From JBBTXG01 sp038062375 (lineage in GTDB: Bacteria > Patescibacteriota > Minisyncoccia > Minisyncoccales > UBA10102), in assembly GCA_038062375.1 (NCBI GenBank), contig JBBTXG010000005.1, positions 62,001-126,000 on the forward strand: a stretch of DNA of 64,000 bases, written 5' to 3'. Positions 56,181-64,000 of this stretch are shown in pieces (the stretch's first letter is position 1; the number at the start of each line of letters is the position of its first letter). Under the pieces are notes generated by a model. It was not told the origin of the DNA and searched no databases. It saw only the letters and a list, made by a program, of their open reading frames with translations. The translations under genes were made by a program, and so were the position numbers.

Positions 56181-56895
56181 GTAAATCGGTAAAAAGTTGT
56201 ACGTTCTTCATCTCTCCAATGATCCTTGCGGGAGTTTCTGCAAGAAAACCCTGTTTTGCCATTACTCGCTTGAGCGCTCCTTTTTTATTCTGTCCAGCAA
56301 CATAGAGAATGGAGTGATCAACTATTTCTCTCAAAAAAGGTAATGTCACGGTAACCCGCGACGGGTACTCATTCTTCCCATCGGTGTTGTATCCCAGCAC
56401 CCACTTCCCTTCCTTTTGGTTATCAAACAATTTTTTGAATAGTCGAGGATTTTCAGGATAGGGCATGATTCCAGCCGTATGCCCATCTTCTCCGATTCCC
56501 TGCGTAATAAGTACTTCTCCCTCTCGATACCTCTTTTTCCATTTTCTTAAATCTTTCTCAAACTTTTTTGCCAAACCCTTCAATGAAATCCTTCGATGCA
56601 CTCGAGTATCAATGTAATCAATGCCTCTCTTTTCTGCTTTCTTAAAAAAATGGGTTTGGGCAAGCTGTGAAAAATTATTCACCGTGGGATCGGTGCTATA
56701 CCTTTCATCAAGAACCGTAATGGTGATGTGCCTTCCCATATTTCTCAAAGAAATGCCTTCGAGTAATTCCAATGCAGATCCTCCAGAAATCATCAAGAGC
56801 GTAGGTATTCCTCGCACTCCTCGCAACCTTTCATTGAGCGCTCGAATCGCTTTTCGCATCACATCTTCTCTCTTTTTTTTCTTTGAGATGTTCAT
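56173..56895 (-). CDS. pgl: 6-phosphogluconolactonase
   Basis: 240 residues. LLMISGGSALELLEGISL (sugar-phosphate loop), VLDERYSTDPTVNNFSQ and ITQGIGEDGHTAGIMPYPENP carry the SIS/NagB-like family motifs, including GIGxDGHTA. Hydrolyses 6-phosphogluconolactone between zwf and gnd steps. ATG overlaps the methyltransferase stop (ATGA). Its last codons lie inside a partial REP copy. Confidence 0.9.
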   Translation of the reverse strand: MNISKKKKREDVMRKAIRALNERLRGVRGIPTLLMISGGSALELLEGISLRNMGRHITITVLDERYSTDPTVNNFSQLAQTHFFKKAEKRGIDYIDTRVHRRISLKGLAKKFEKDLRKWKKRYREGEVLITQGIGEDGHTAGIMPYPENPRLFKKLFDNQKEGKWVLGYNTDGKNEYPSRVTVTLPFLREIVDHSILYVAGQNKKGALKRVMAKQGFLAETPARIIGEMKNVQLFTDLRG

Positions 56896-57509
56896 TTTCT
56901 CGTAAACGTAACGAGTTGGTAGGGATGTTTCCCCTCAATCTTTTCATAGGCAAGATCGAAGTCCTTCCCATGCTTACTCCCAAAACGATTTTCAAACAGT
57001 TGCTCGTATTCTCTATCTGTTCTTACCCGTTTCATTTTATTGATTCCATCATCGTCAATCATGCAGAAAATCCATTCGATCAATGTTCCCAAAATCCCGT
57101 AACGCTTCATGGGTTGAAAGGAAGCCTCCATAATCACCACCTTCCTCCCCGTATGAGAAAAGATGAGATCAAACAGGGGCTTTAGCTTTTCGGTAGGAAC
57201 ATGATGGATCAAGTCCACTGCAATGCATACGTCGCTTGTACGATACGCAAGAGGATCAAATATATCCTTTACCTCCAGATCAAGACCAAGCTCTCGACCA
57301 TGATGTACAAAGCCTTCATTCAAGTCTATTCCGCGATAGACATTCGAAGGATCAATAAAACGAGCAACGCGACCATAGCCCGCAGCTACTTCGAATACCG
57401 ACTGATTTTTCCCAACCACCTCGCGAAATCTCTCTATCAATCTCTTTGAGTAAAGGAGTTTTGTGACAATAAGCTCATAGAGTTTTGGATACCGATAGTA
57501 AATTCTCAT
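56892..57509 (-). CDS. SAM-dependent methyltransferase
   Basis: 205 residues. Motif I SVFEVAAGYGRVARFIDPSN, acidic loop YRGIDLNEGFVHHGRELGLDLEV, SDVCIAVDLIHHVPTEKLKPLFD and IMEASFQPMKRYG follow a class I methyltransferase fold. It sits between tkt and pgl with 4-nt overlap to pgl. The substrate is unknown; being inside a sugar-phosphate operon does not define it. Confidence 0.8.
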   Translation of the reverse strand: MRIYYRYPKLYELIVTKLLYSKRLIERFREVVGKNQSVFEVAAGYGRVARFIDPSNVYRGIDLNEGFVHHGRELGLDLEVKDIFDPLAYRTSDVCIAVDLIHHVPTEKLKPLFDLIFSHTGRKVVIMEASFQPMKRYGILGTLIEWIFCMIDDDGINKMKRVRTDREYEQLFENRFGSKHGKDFDLAYEKIEGKHPYQLVTFTRK

Positions 57510-57529
57510 ACTTAAAACCCCTCACGGTA

Positions 57530-59368
57530 CTAGCCTCCAAGGTCTCTTACTTTTTTCATGATAGCGGTTTTGGAAATTTCTTCGTAGTTGAGCAACTCCT
57601 CTGTATTGCCGCTTTTGGGGAGTTTGCGCACGGCAAGGATATGGATTGGAATTGGATTGTCCGCAAGTGCAGCAGCTACCGCCTCCCCTAACCCTCCCTC
57701 CGGATAGTGATCTTCGACGGTAATAATCGCTTTTGTCTCTTTCGCGGCTTTTTCAAGCGTTTTCTGATCAATTGGTTTGATGCTATAGAGATCAATTATC
57801 CTGATGGAAATTCCCTCTTTTTGCAATTCCTCATATGCACCAAGTGCTTCAAAAACGGTAATTCCAGCTGCCGCAACCGTGATGGTGTCCTTGGAGCTTT
57901 CCTTGAGTATCTTACTTCCTCCGATTAGGAATTCTTCGTGGACATCATACAAGAGAGGAGTATCTTTCCGCGTGGTTCGAATATACACATTTCCTCGATG
58001 GTTTACTGCCTCACCTACAAGTTTTTCCGTGGAAATGGCGTCGCAAGGATACAAAACAGCACAGCCATGGATTGCGCGGAACATCGCGATATCTTCTAAC
58101 CCCATTTGAGAAGGTCCGTCTTCGCCAATGGAAACTCCTGCGTGGGAACCCACAAATTTGATATTGGAATCAGAGTATTGACTCATCCGGATTTGATCGA
58201 ATGCACGAGTAAAAAATGCAGCAAAGGTGGACACAAAAGGAATTTTACCGCGGCGCGAAAAGCCAAGAGCAACTCCCACCATATTCTGTTCTGCAATGTA
58301 CATTTCGAAAAATCTCTCGGGGTAGGCTTTTTTAAATGTTTCTGCAAAAGTTGAGTTGCTCACCTCTCCATCAAGCACTACGATATCAGGAAATTGAGGA
58401 AAGAGCCGAACAAGTACATTGCCATACGCCTTTCGAGTTGCAAGTTGTTTCACCTCGGAATACGAAATGGGAATAGTGGGTCTTGGTTCGACCACATCTG
58501 GATAATTATTTTCTGGTTTCTGGATTTTCCCTCTGATAAAGCGATCTACTTCTCCAAGTTCAAAAAGTGCCTTTTGATATTCTTCCCTTGTGAGTGTCTT
58601 TCCGTGCCATCCTTCTTTATCCTCAAGGAACGAAACTCCTTTCCCTTTCAAGGTTCTTGCAATGATCATTACTGGTTTCTCTTCCACCTTCAGCGCTGCT
58701 TGATAGGCTCTAAGGATTCCCGGGAGCCAGTGCCCGTTCGGCACGACAATAGTCTTCCAGCCGAACGCAGAGATACGTTTCTCATACGCTTTGAGGTCAT
58801 GTCCATACATCGTTTCTCCTCTTTGACCTAAACGGTTTATATCAATAATCCCCACAAGATTGTGAAGTTTGTAATGCGCTGCGATCTGAATTGCCTCCCA
58901 TTGAGAACCCTCGGCCATCTCGCTGTCTCCTAAAAGCACATACGTTCGATAAGGCAGTTTGTCGAGATATTTTCCATTGAGCGCCATACCTACTCCAATC
59001 GAAAGACCCTGCCCCAAAGAACCAGTCGCAGCTTCCGTATAGGGAAACGCCATCGTGGGATGCCCTTGGAGCGGGCTGCCAAATTTTCTCAAAGTTTTTA
59101 ACTCGTCTTCGCTCACCTTTCCGGCAGCAGCGTACAAAGCATACAAAAGTGGCGAGGCGTGGCCTTTTGAAAAAATGAGGCGATCGTTATTCGGGTGATC
59201 GAGATGATCGAGATCGAATCGAAAAACTCCTCCAAATAAAAGAGTGCTCATCAATTCGACGGCAGACAACGAAGACGTCGGATGCCCTGATCCTGCCTCG
59301 CTAGTCGAAAGGAGAATGTAATATCGAATTAACTTTGTTAATTGTTCGAGTTTAGGAATATCCATCAT
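57530..59368 (-). CDS. tkt: Transketolase
   Basis: 612 residues. TPP-binding GDSEMAEGSQWEAIQIAAHYKLHNLVGIIDINRLGQRG, substrate-binding EAGSGHPTSSLSAVELM and SKGHASPLLYALY, and the central MYIAEQNMVGVALGFSRRGKIPFVSTFAAFFTRAFDQIR. The C-terminal domain is complete. Slightly short for a bacterial Tkt. ATG overlaps the gnd stop (ATGA). Confidence 0.96.
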   Translation of the reverse strand: MMDIPKLEQLTKLIRYYILLSTSEAGSGHPTSSLSAVELMSTLLFGGVFRFDLDHLDHPNNDRLIFSKGHASPLLYALYAAAGKVSEDELKTLRKFGSPLQGHPTMAFPYTEAATGSLGQGLSIGVGMALNGKYLDKLPYRTYVLLGDSEMAEGSQWEAIQIAAHYKLHNLVGIIDINRLGQRGETMYGHDLKAYEKRISAFGWKTIVVPNGHWLPGILRAYQAALKVEEKPVMIIARTLKGKGVSFLEDKEGWHGKTLTREEYQKALFELGEVDRFIRGKIQKPENNYPDVVEPRPTIPISYSEVKQLATRKAYGNVLVRLFPQFPDIVVLDGEVSNSTFAETFKKAYPERFFEMYIAEQNMVGVALGFSRRGKIPFVSTFAAFFTRAFDQIRMSQYSDSNIKFVGSHAGVSIGEDGPSQMGLEDIAMFRAIHGCAVLYPCDAISTEKLVGEAVNHRGNVYIRTTRKDTPLLYDVHEEFLIGGSKILKESSKDTITVAAAGITVFEALGAYEELQKEGISIRIIDLYSIKPIDQKTLEKAAKETKAIITVEDHYPEGGLGEAVAAALADNPIPIHILAVRKLPKSGNTEELLNYEEISKTAIMKKVRDLGG

Positions 59369-60267
59369 ATATGATGTCCTCCAAAACGATTTCGCAACGC
59401 AGAAAGGATTTTTCCAGTATAGCTTGGGTGTGCCGCAGATCGAATTCGAAAATCAACCGCCCCTTTGATGATCGGCACAGGAATTTTTAGTTTTTCTGCC
59501 GTTTTCAAAGCCCATTCCCCTTCTCCCGTATGCGCGGCAGAACCTGAAACATCTTTGAGCTCTTTGTCGAATTCGCAGAATGCCTCCTCAAGCCAGTCCA
59601 TAAGGCGAGATTCAATTACGCTTCCGTGATTGTATATTTTTGCAGCTTCTTGCAAATCGAGTTGGAAGCCTGATTGTTTCATCACCGCAAAACCTTCTGC
59701 GATTGCCTGCATCATTCCGTATTCAATGCCATTATGCATCATTTTTACAAAATGCCCTGCGCCAGACACTCCCATATATCCGTATCCATCTTTTGCCGCA
59801 AGATCATAGAAGAGCGGTTCTAATTTTTTGAAGACTTGCTTTTCACCCCCGATCATCAATGCAGCTCCTTTTCGAGCTCCTTGCGGACCTCCCGAAACTC
59901 CCACATCCAAAAAATGAATTCTCTTGAACGCAAGTTCTTGTGCGCGCCTGATCGAATCTTCGTAATGCGAGTTTCCACCGTCAATAAGAATATCACCCTT
60001 CGTGAGATGGATCAGAAGCTCTTCAATCACTTCTCCAACTGCTTGGAATGGCACCATAATCCAGATAATGCGCATTGGAAAAAGAGAAATTACAAGCTCT
60101 CGGAGATTTTTTGCACTCCCTCTTCGATGGGTATCGAATGTCACCACTTTCCATCCTTTCTCCTTCAAATGTGCCACCATATTCTTTCCCATCTTCCCAA
60201 GTCCGATGTATCCTAATTCTTTTTTTAATGGTTTTCGCTGCATTTGGAGAATTCCATTCTTACTCAT
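59365..60267 (-). CDS. gnd: 6-phosphogluconate dehydrogenase, short form
   Basis: 300 residues from ATG 60267, overlapping the zwf stop. Rossmann GYIGLGKMGKNMVAHLKEKG, DGGNSHYEDSIRRAQ, FLDVGVSGGPQGARKGAALMIGG and AGHFVKMMHNGIEYGMMQAIAEGF are typical of the short, often NAD-linked 6PGDH (GndA/YqeC type) rather than the 470-aa form. Produces ribulose-5-P and CO2. Confidence 0.93.
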   Translation of the reverse strand: MSKNGILQMQRKPLKKELGYIGLGKMGKNMVAHLKEKGWKVVTFDTHRRGSAKNLRELVISLFPMRIIWIMVPFQAVGEVIEELLIHLTKGDILIDGGNSHYEDSIRRAQELAFKRIHFLDVGVSGGPQGARKGAALMIGGEKQVFKKLEPLFYDLAAKDGYGYMGVSGAGHFVKMMHNGIEYGMMQAIAEGFAVMKQSGFQLDLQEAAKIYNHGSVIESRLMDWLEEAFCEFDKELKDVSGSAAHTGEGEWALKTAEKLKIPVPIIKGAVDFRIRSAAHPSYTGKILSALRNRFGGHHI

Positions 60268-61708
60268 CAATGGGCAGTGGGACCTTTATGATTTCTGCGC
60301 TGTTGGATTTGTACCTTTTCAATGGCACAATGTTTTTCTGCCACGCGCGCAAGATAGGGTCAATAAACTTCCAGCTCGCCACGATCTCTTCGGTGCTCAC
60401 AAAGAGTGTCTGATCTCCCTGAAACGCACTCACCAAGAGCTTTTCATACGCGTCTGCAAATGAATCTTCTCCAAATGCTTTTTTGTAATCGAAAGAGAAG
60501 CTTTTTTCTTCGAGAATCATTTCAGGCCCCGGCTTTTTCGCCCAGAACATAATGTCAATTCCTTCGTTGGGCTGAATACGGTAATGCAAAACATTCCGAT
60601 AATGTTTTTCTGCTCTAAGCGGGCAGAGACATGGAGTAGGATGGCGAAATCGAATTCGCACCTCTACGCGATCTTCTGCCATTGCCTTTCCACTTCCCAT
60701 AGAGATCGGAATGCCCTCCCATCGCGGAACCCCGAGATACGCCTTCATGAGGAAATACGTTTCGGTGCGGGATTTGGGATCAACATCCTTTTCCTTTGTA
60801 TATCCCTTATACTGACCCCTCATGGTCATTTTCGCAATTTCCCGGGGACGATAGATTTTTAATGCCTGTAATACCTCGGCGCGCTTTTTTCTGATTGCTT
60901 TTGCATCAAAAGTACCAGGATTCTCCATCGTAAAAAGCGCGAGCAGCTGAAGTATGTGATTCTGCCCCACATCCCGCAGTGCACCAATACCATCGTAAAA
61001 ACCTCCTCTCTTTTTAATTCCCTCTTTTTCAAAAAGCTCAATATGAATGCTCTTGATGCCTTCCTTATTCCAAGAATCCTGCAAAAATGAGTTGGAAAAA
61101 CGAAATGCCAGAATATTCTGCACTGTTTCTTTCCCAAGGTAATGATCAATTCGATAAATCTGTTCTTCTTGGAACAACTTTCCCAAGAGCCGATCAAGAT
61201 CTTGTGCTGTTTTAAGATCTTTCCCAAAAGGCTTTTCCACGAGCACTCGCGTCCACCCTTCCTCCGGGCTGCAAGGTTCTGTAAGCCTTGATTTGTCGAG
61301 GTTTACAAAAATTGTTTTATAAAATTGGGGGGACGCGGCAATATAAAAAAGTTTATTGGAGCAGACTCGCCATTCGTTATCGCGCATGCCCAAGATATTT
61401 GCCACTTTCCGATACCCCTCTAACTGCTCAAAAAGGCCTTGCTGATAGAAAAAATAGGTAACGAATTGTTCAACTTTTTCTTTTTGCGCCCTTTCTTTTG
61501 CTCCAATCATATCCCTCACCATTTCTCGGAATCCTTCGGTCGTCAATGCTTGTTTTGAAAAACCAACCACGTGAAAAAGCTTTGGGAGCAGCCCCTTCTC
61601 ATGAAGGCCAAACAAAGAAGCCGCGAGTTTCCTGCGCATCAAATCTCCTGTTGCCCCAAAAATCACCAAGATCGTAGGAAGGAGATTTTGAGAATTGTTG
61701 TTTGCCAT
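60260..61708 (-). CDS. zwf: Glucose-6-phosphate dehydrogenase
   Basis: 482 residues. Rossmann VIFGATGDLMRRKLAASLFGL, catalytic RIDHYLGKETVQNILAFRFSN, GFYDGIGALRDVGQNHILQLLALFTMENP. First step of the oxidative pentose phosphate path and head of its operon. The promoter TGA-TAAACT (61723-61715) lies 6 nt before the ATG, so the mRNA is leaderless. Its promoter lies within the tail of the truncated ccdA. Confidence 0.95.
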   Translation of the reverse strand: MANNNSQNLLPTILVIFGATGDLMRRKLAASLFGLHEKGLLPKLFHVVGFSKQALTTEGFREMVRDMIGAKERAQKEKVEQFVTYFFYQQGLFEQLEGYRKVANILGMRDNEWRVCSNKLFYIAASPQFYKTIFVNLDKSRLTEPCSPEEGWTRVLVEKPFGKDLKTAQDLDRLLGKLFQEEQIYRIDHYLGKETVQNILAFRFSNSFLQDSWNKEGIKSIHIELFEKEGIKKRGGFYDGIGALRDVGQNHILQLLALFTMENPGTFDAKAIRKKRAEVLQALKIYRPREIAKMTMRGQYKGYTKEKDVDPKSRTETYFLMKAYLGVPRWEGIPISMGSGKAMAEDRVEVRIRFRHPTPCLCPLRAEKHYRNVLHYRIQPNEGIDIMFWAKKPGPEMILEEKSFSFDYKKAFGEDSFADAYEKLLVSAFQGDQTLFVSTEEIVASWKFIDPILRAWQKNIVPLKRYKSNSAEIIKVPLPIDE

Positions 61709-61714
61709 GTGGAT

Positions 61715-61723
61715 AGTTTATCA
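61715..61723 (-). promoter_or_regulatory. zwf promoter (leaderless, extended -10)
   Basis: TGA-TAAACT on the minus strand, 6 nt before ATG 61708. No -35 at the normal distance, consistent with an extended -10 promoter. Confidence 0.55.
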
Positions 61724-62175
61724 TGCTTGCAATGATTTTTCGATGAAATTCCTACAGATAATCCAACAGTGCACTGTCGTTCTCCTCTAAGAAGACTGAA
61801 AGGAAAAACGTTGAAAAGACGAACTCGTTTACGAGTCACAATCTCGATTGTGGGGGCTAACAGAAACAATCCGAAAAAGATTACAAAGATCCCTCCGATT
61901 CGGGCAATCTCATCTCGATACGGGAATAAAAAGCTACCCCCAAGCCCAAAGAGACTCCCGAAGAAAATGAAAACGGAACTAAATCCAATAACATAGAGGA
62001 ACGCATTCAAAAAAACCTTGACATGCGCCTGTTTTGATTTTTGAGGGTTTTGGAGATCAGAGAGAGACACGCCGCTGATAAAACTCAAATACGCGGGCAC
62101 CAAAGGCAAGGTACATGGCGCAAGGAATATGAGAATGCCTGCGAAAAATGCTGATAGGATAAAAGCAAAATCCAT
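61724..62175 (-). CDS. Half-length CcdA-like membrane protein
   Basis: Starts MDFAFILSAFFAGILIFLAPCTLPLVPAYL. Three transmembrane helices cover residues about 4-35, 50-80 and 88-112. One redox Cys sits in the APCTLPL motif. Full CcdA has six helices in two similar halves with a Cys in each. Here the frame continues without homology (after RLFNVFPFSLLRGER) and stops inside zwf at 61663; the end given is where zwf regulation begins. It is either a remnant or a half-unit that works as a homodimer. Neighbours are a Cys-rich peptide and glutaredoxin. Confidence 0.7.
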
Positions 62176-62217
62176 TGGAGTATCAACCCAAATTTGTAAA
62201 GCGCGAGAAATTGCCTT

Positions 62218-62310
62218 CTACTCTCCACATCCGCACTCACACTTTCCATCTTCGCCGTGTTCATGCCCGCAAACTGTACAGGTCGTTTGTGCCTTGATTT
62301 CTTCTCTCAT
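62218..62310 (-). CDS. Small Cys-rich protein (30 aa)
   Basis: MREEIKAQTTCTVCGHEHGE then DGKCECGCGE. Five Cys (CTVC, CECGC) and two His suggest one zinc or another metal. GGAG lies 7 nt upstream. It lies between glutaredoxin and the CcdA-like gene, forming a small thiol-redox set. Too short to place in a family by eye. Confidence 0.65.
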   Translation of the reverse strand: MREEIKAQTTCTVCGHEHGEDGKCECGCGE

Positions 62311-62344
62311 ACCTATTCTCCAAAATTATACTAATAAACGACTT

Positions 62345-62599
62345 TTATTTCTTTTTCTCGCCAAGCCCCAAGAGTTGAACAAGCCTTGGTTTATCAAACC
62401 CCACCACGATGTCTCCCCCAATATCAATCACCGGCACTCCCAACTGCTCCGATTTCTGAATCATTTCTTCTCTTGCGCGCTCATCTTGCGCCACATCTTT
62501 TTCTTCATACTCCACATGGTTGACATTGAAGAATTCCTTTGCAGCCCTGCAATATACGCACGTGGGCGTTGTATATATGATCACTTTTTTGTTTTCCAT
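62345..62599 (-). CDS. Glutaredoxin / NrdH-like redox protein
   Basis: 84 residues from ATG 62599: KVIIYTTPTCVYCRAAKEFFNVNHVEYEEKDVAQDERAREEMIQKSEQLGVPVIDIGGDIVVGFDKPRLVQLLGL. CxxC (CVYC), cis-Pro (GVPVIDIG) and the GFDKPRL tail are typical. Probably reduced by the thioredoxin reductase-like enzyme encoded at 52.6 kb. Confidence 0.9.
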   Translation of the reverse strand: MENKKVIIYTTPTCVYCRAAKEFFNVNHVEYEEKDVAQDERAREEMIQKSEQLGVPVIDIGGDIVVGFDKPRLVQLLGLGEKKK

Positions 62600-62644
62600 A
62601 ACTTTCGTTATTCTTCTTATGGATGTAGTATAGATCACTTCCCT

Positions 62645-63049
62645 TTACAGAGCAATGATTTCTCCCGAGAGGCAAAACAAATATTTCTCAATGTTCTGCC
62701 TTGAAAAGTGTCTTTTGAGAAACTCTTCTGCTTTCTCGAGCTCTGCTTTTTGGAAGTTTTGTTCAGCGTCAAAATCTCCAAATGTTGCACTTCCTCCATA
62801 CGCCCCGCAATCTTCATGTTGAATAAGGATAATTTTCTCTGGCCTATGCAGCCGATTGGAAACCTTAAACTGTTCTAAAACAAAATTATTCTCTCCGTTA
62901 TCTGCCAAAAGCGGTTTCACCCCTCCTGCTACGGAAATAAGGTCGTACCCATTGGGAAATCTCGAACTAAGATAGTCATTGAGTATCTTTCGAAATCGAA
63001 AATCAATACAATGGAGTACTACCCCCTCACAGATATGTTCCTTTGTCAT
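62645..63049 (-). CDS. Beta-carbonic-anhydrase-like protein (CPR type)
   Basis: 134 residues from ATG 63049. GVVLHCIDFRF (Cys/Asp-Arg pair), YDLISVAGGVKPLL and KIILIQHEDCGAYGG (His-x2-Cys) place the metal ligands and the conserved Gly-rich strand of beta-class carbonic anhydrases, but the protein is much shorter than the classical 200 aa. Catalysis is unproven. A promoter TGG-TATACT (63063-63055) lies 5 nt before the ATG. Divergent from the HTH gene. Confidence 0.75.
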   Translation of the reverse strand: MTKEHICEGVVLHCIDFRFRKILNDYLSSRFPNGYDLISVAGGVKPLLADNGENNFVLEQFKVSNRLHRPEKIILIQHEDCGAYGGSATFGDFDAEQNFQKAELEKAEEFLKRHFSRQNIEKYLFCLSGEIIAL

Positions 63050-63122
63050 AAAAAAGTATACCATACTTGATGAAATCCGTAACATGTATGATGCTAAAGA
63101 TAGATCAATCGAAGGAGGCAAT

Positions 63123-63587
63123 GTGGAAGAGAGTGATTATTCCATACGGGATAGAGGGACCGGCAACAATCGTACAGCAAGAATCGTAGCTTTGAGAACT
63201 CAAGGGTTGCTCCTCTGGGAGATAGCAGAGCTACTGGGAATAACAAAGGAAAGGGTCAGGCAGATCCTAGTAAAGGAGAAGGCCAGAGGTAGAGGGGCAA
63301 AGTCACCCATGTTGGTACCAACCAGCGGGGCCTTCAGGATACTGGGATTATCCCTTGAAACTCGAACTCAAACCTTCAAACGACTTATGACGAGGTTGGG
63401 TATCTATCCGATTGCGGAAAAGAAAGGTAGGCTCTATTGGCCTAGCGATATTCTCGCACAGATAAAACCTCCTGACTGCATAATCTGTAAATCGCCAATC
63501 AGTCTGCAGAGGTGTATAAGAGCATCGAGAACCTGTAGCTCTTCGTGTGCGGCTCAAGAAGGGAGGTCCCGGCGACGTCAAAGATGA
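63123..63587 (+). CDS. HTH protein with sigma-70 region 4-like motif and C-terminal Cys cluster
   Basis: 154 residues from GTG 63123, chosen because AAGGAGG lies 5-6 nt upstream in the correct frame; an in-frame ATG at 63087 lacks it. Residues about 20-50 (ARIVALRTQGLLLWEIAELLGITKERVRQILVKEKARG) look like sigma region 4. After a middle region (ILGLSLETRTQTFKRLMTRLGIYPIAEKKGRLYWPSDIL) comes CIICKSPISLQRC ... CSSSC, probably a zinc site. Could be a DNA-binding regulator or a phage-type protein. A terminator follows. Confidence 0.65.
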   Translation: MEESDYSIRDRGTGNNRTARIVALRTQGLLLWEIAELLGITKERVRQILVKEKARGRGAKSPMLVPTSGAFRILGLSLETRTQTFKRLMTRLGIYPIAEKKGRLYWPSDILAQIKPPDCIICKSPISLQRCIRASRTCSSSCAAQEGRSRRRQR

Positions 63588-63611
63588 TAAATTCCCGCGA
63601 TCCATGAAACA

Positions 63612-63637
63612 GCCAGCGTACAAGCTGGCGTTTTTTT
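63612..63637 (+). terminator. Terminator after the HTH gene
   Basis: GCCAGC-6 nt-GCTGGC followed by GTTTTTTT. The 140 nt beyond it, up to atpC, hold no feature I can support. Confidence 0.8.
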
Positions 63638-63775
63638 ACTTTAACAACTTACGCGGTTCATGTTCGGTGCACTCAAACCCTGCTTACTTTCCTTACTTCC
63701 CCTATCGATGCTATAGCAATTATAGTACAGTGGGGACAGTTTTGATTTCATTTGATTTCAACTGTGTAACTCGTA

Positions 63776-64000
63776 TTAAAAGTTAACAAGGGCAACGACC
63801 TCATTATCCGTCACCTCTACAGTTCCACCCGTAATGGGGAGTTTCAGAACGCCCTGAGCGGAGTCGAAGGGTTGGATGCCTTCGGCAGGTTCGATGATGA
63901 TATCGCCTTCCTTGAGAATCGAGACCAAAGGCGTATGCTCCGCAAGTATCTGAATTTGGCCCGTTGCGGTTGGGACGCTTAACGACTTTGCCTCGCCCAC
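63776..64000 (-). CDS. atpC: F1F0 ATP synthase epsilon subunit (5' end off window)
   Basis: The last 74 codons of a frame that enters from the right edge. SLSVPTATGQIQILAEHTPLVSILKEGDIIIEPAEG and LPITGGTVEVTDNEVVALVNF match the N-terminal beta-barrel of AtpC. It ends after the barrel, without the C-terminal helical hairpin. A short insert (GIQPFDSAQGV) sits between the two halves and corresponds to a dispersed DNA repeat (63855-63868). Confidence 0.85.
   Translation of the reverse strand: MGEAKSLSVPTATGQIQILAEHTPLVSILKEGDIIIEPAEGIQPFDSAQGVLKLPITGGTVEVTDNEVVALVNF
63855..63868. repeat. Short repeat TGAGCGGAGTCGAA inside atpC
   Basis: Differs by one base from 45825-45838. It encodes the PFDSAQG insert in the ATP synthase epsilon subunit. 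Confidence 0.5.

Noticed and set aside
1..64000. CRISPR arrays, prophage or integron structures
   Set aside because: No regularly spaced repeats, cas-like genes, phage structural genes or integrase were seen.

Overview
The window looks like a chromosomal segment of a Candidate Phyla Radiation bacterium, most likely a member of the Parcubacteria. The evidence is inferential. Genes are compact and often overlap. Several Parcubacteria-style conserved hypothetical proteins are present, along with the secreted-protein domain mix typical of that group. PheT lacks its tRNA-binding OB domain, ThrRS lacks the TGS domain, and no rplA follows rplK. TGA is used as an ordinary stop, so the code is the standard bacterial one. 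Most genes lie on the minus strand.

Layout. 1-2241: 747 codons of a large secreted protein that runs off the left edge. 2.5-9.6 kb: isoprenoid and cell-wall lipid genes (polyprenyl synthase, uppS), rpmA, pyrG, rplI, a C-terminal processing protease, dinB and HU. 9.7-16.6 kb: a secretome block with a subtilase and four adjacent exported proteins built from one two-part repeat, preceded by a structured leader. 16.6-25.3 kb: SH3 protein, ndk, a ComEC-like hydrolase, tRNA-Thr and tRNA-Gly, ftsB, lepA, rpsP-rnc-nusB-rpmF and rnhB. 25.4-33 kb (plus strand): dnaE, thrS, a membrane protein and miaA. 33-45 kb: a stand-alone RNA, gatB-tmk-dcd-like-dfrA, thyA, dcd, rplK-nusG-secE, gyrB and pheT-pheS. 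45-47 kb: two OMP-decarboxylase-like genes (one GC-rich and truncated) among tRNA-Asp, tRNA-Met and an unusual initiator-like tRNA. 47-53.9 kb: gatA-gatC, uppP, patatin, an apparently circularly permuted DsbA-like protein and thioredoxin reductase. 53.9-54.4 kb: an attenuator-like leader RNA carrying a 100-N scaffold gap. 54.5-61.7 kb: a complete pentose phosphate operon (zwf-gnd-tkt-MTase-pgl-tal), interrupted by a RAYT transposase between palindromic repeats. 61.7-64 kb: half-length CcdA, a small Cys-rich protein, glutaredoxin, a carbonic-anhydrase-like protein, an HTH protein and the end of atpC.

How it works together. The core is information processing, nucleotide supply (dfrA, thyA, dcd, tmk, ndk, pyrG), lipid-carrier synthesis and NADPH production. 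Around it sit exported thiol-redox and surface proteins, as expected of an episymbiont.

The strongest unusual signals are: (1) the permuted DsbA; (2) the cluster of four secreted proteins sharing an N-x3-V-x3-[ST]-G-x-N / TG-x-A-x-A...NxVNTN repeat; (3) a leader encoding MIRVYFPP whose last codons are perfectly complementary to a downstream terminator arm, upstream of the trxB/DsbA operon; (4) repeated leaderless promoters of the form TGN-TANNNT about 6 nt before ATG; (5) a REP/RAYT system; (6) at least three unassigned structured RNAs.
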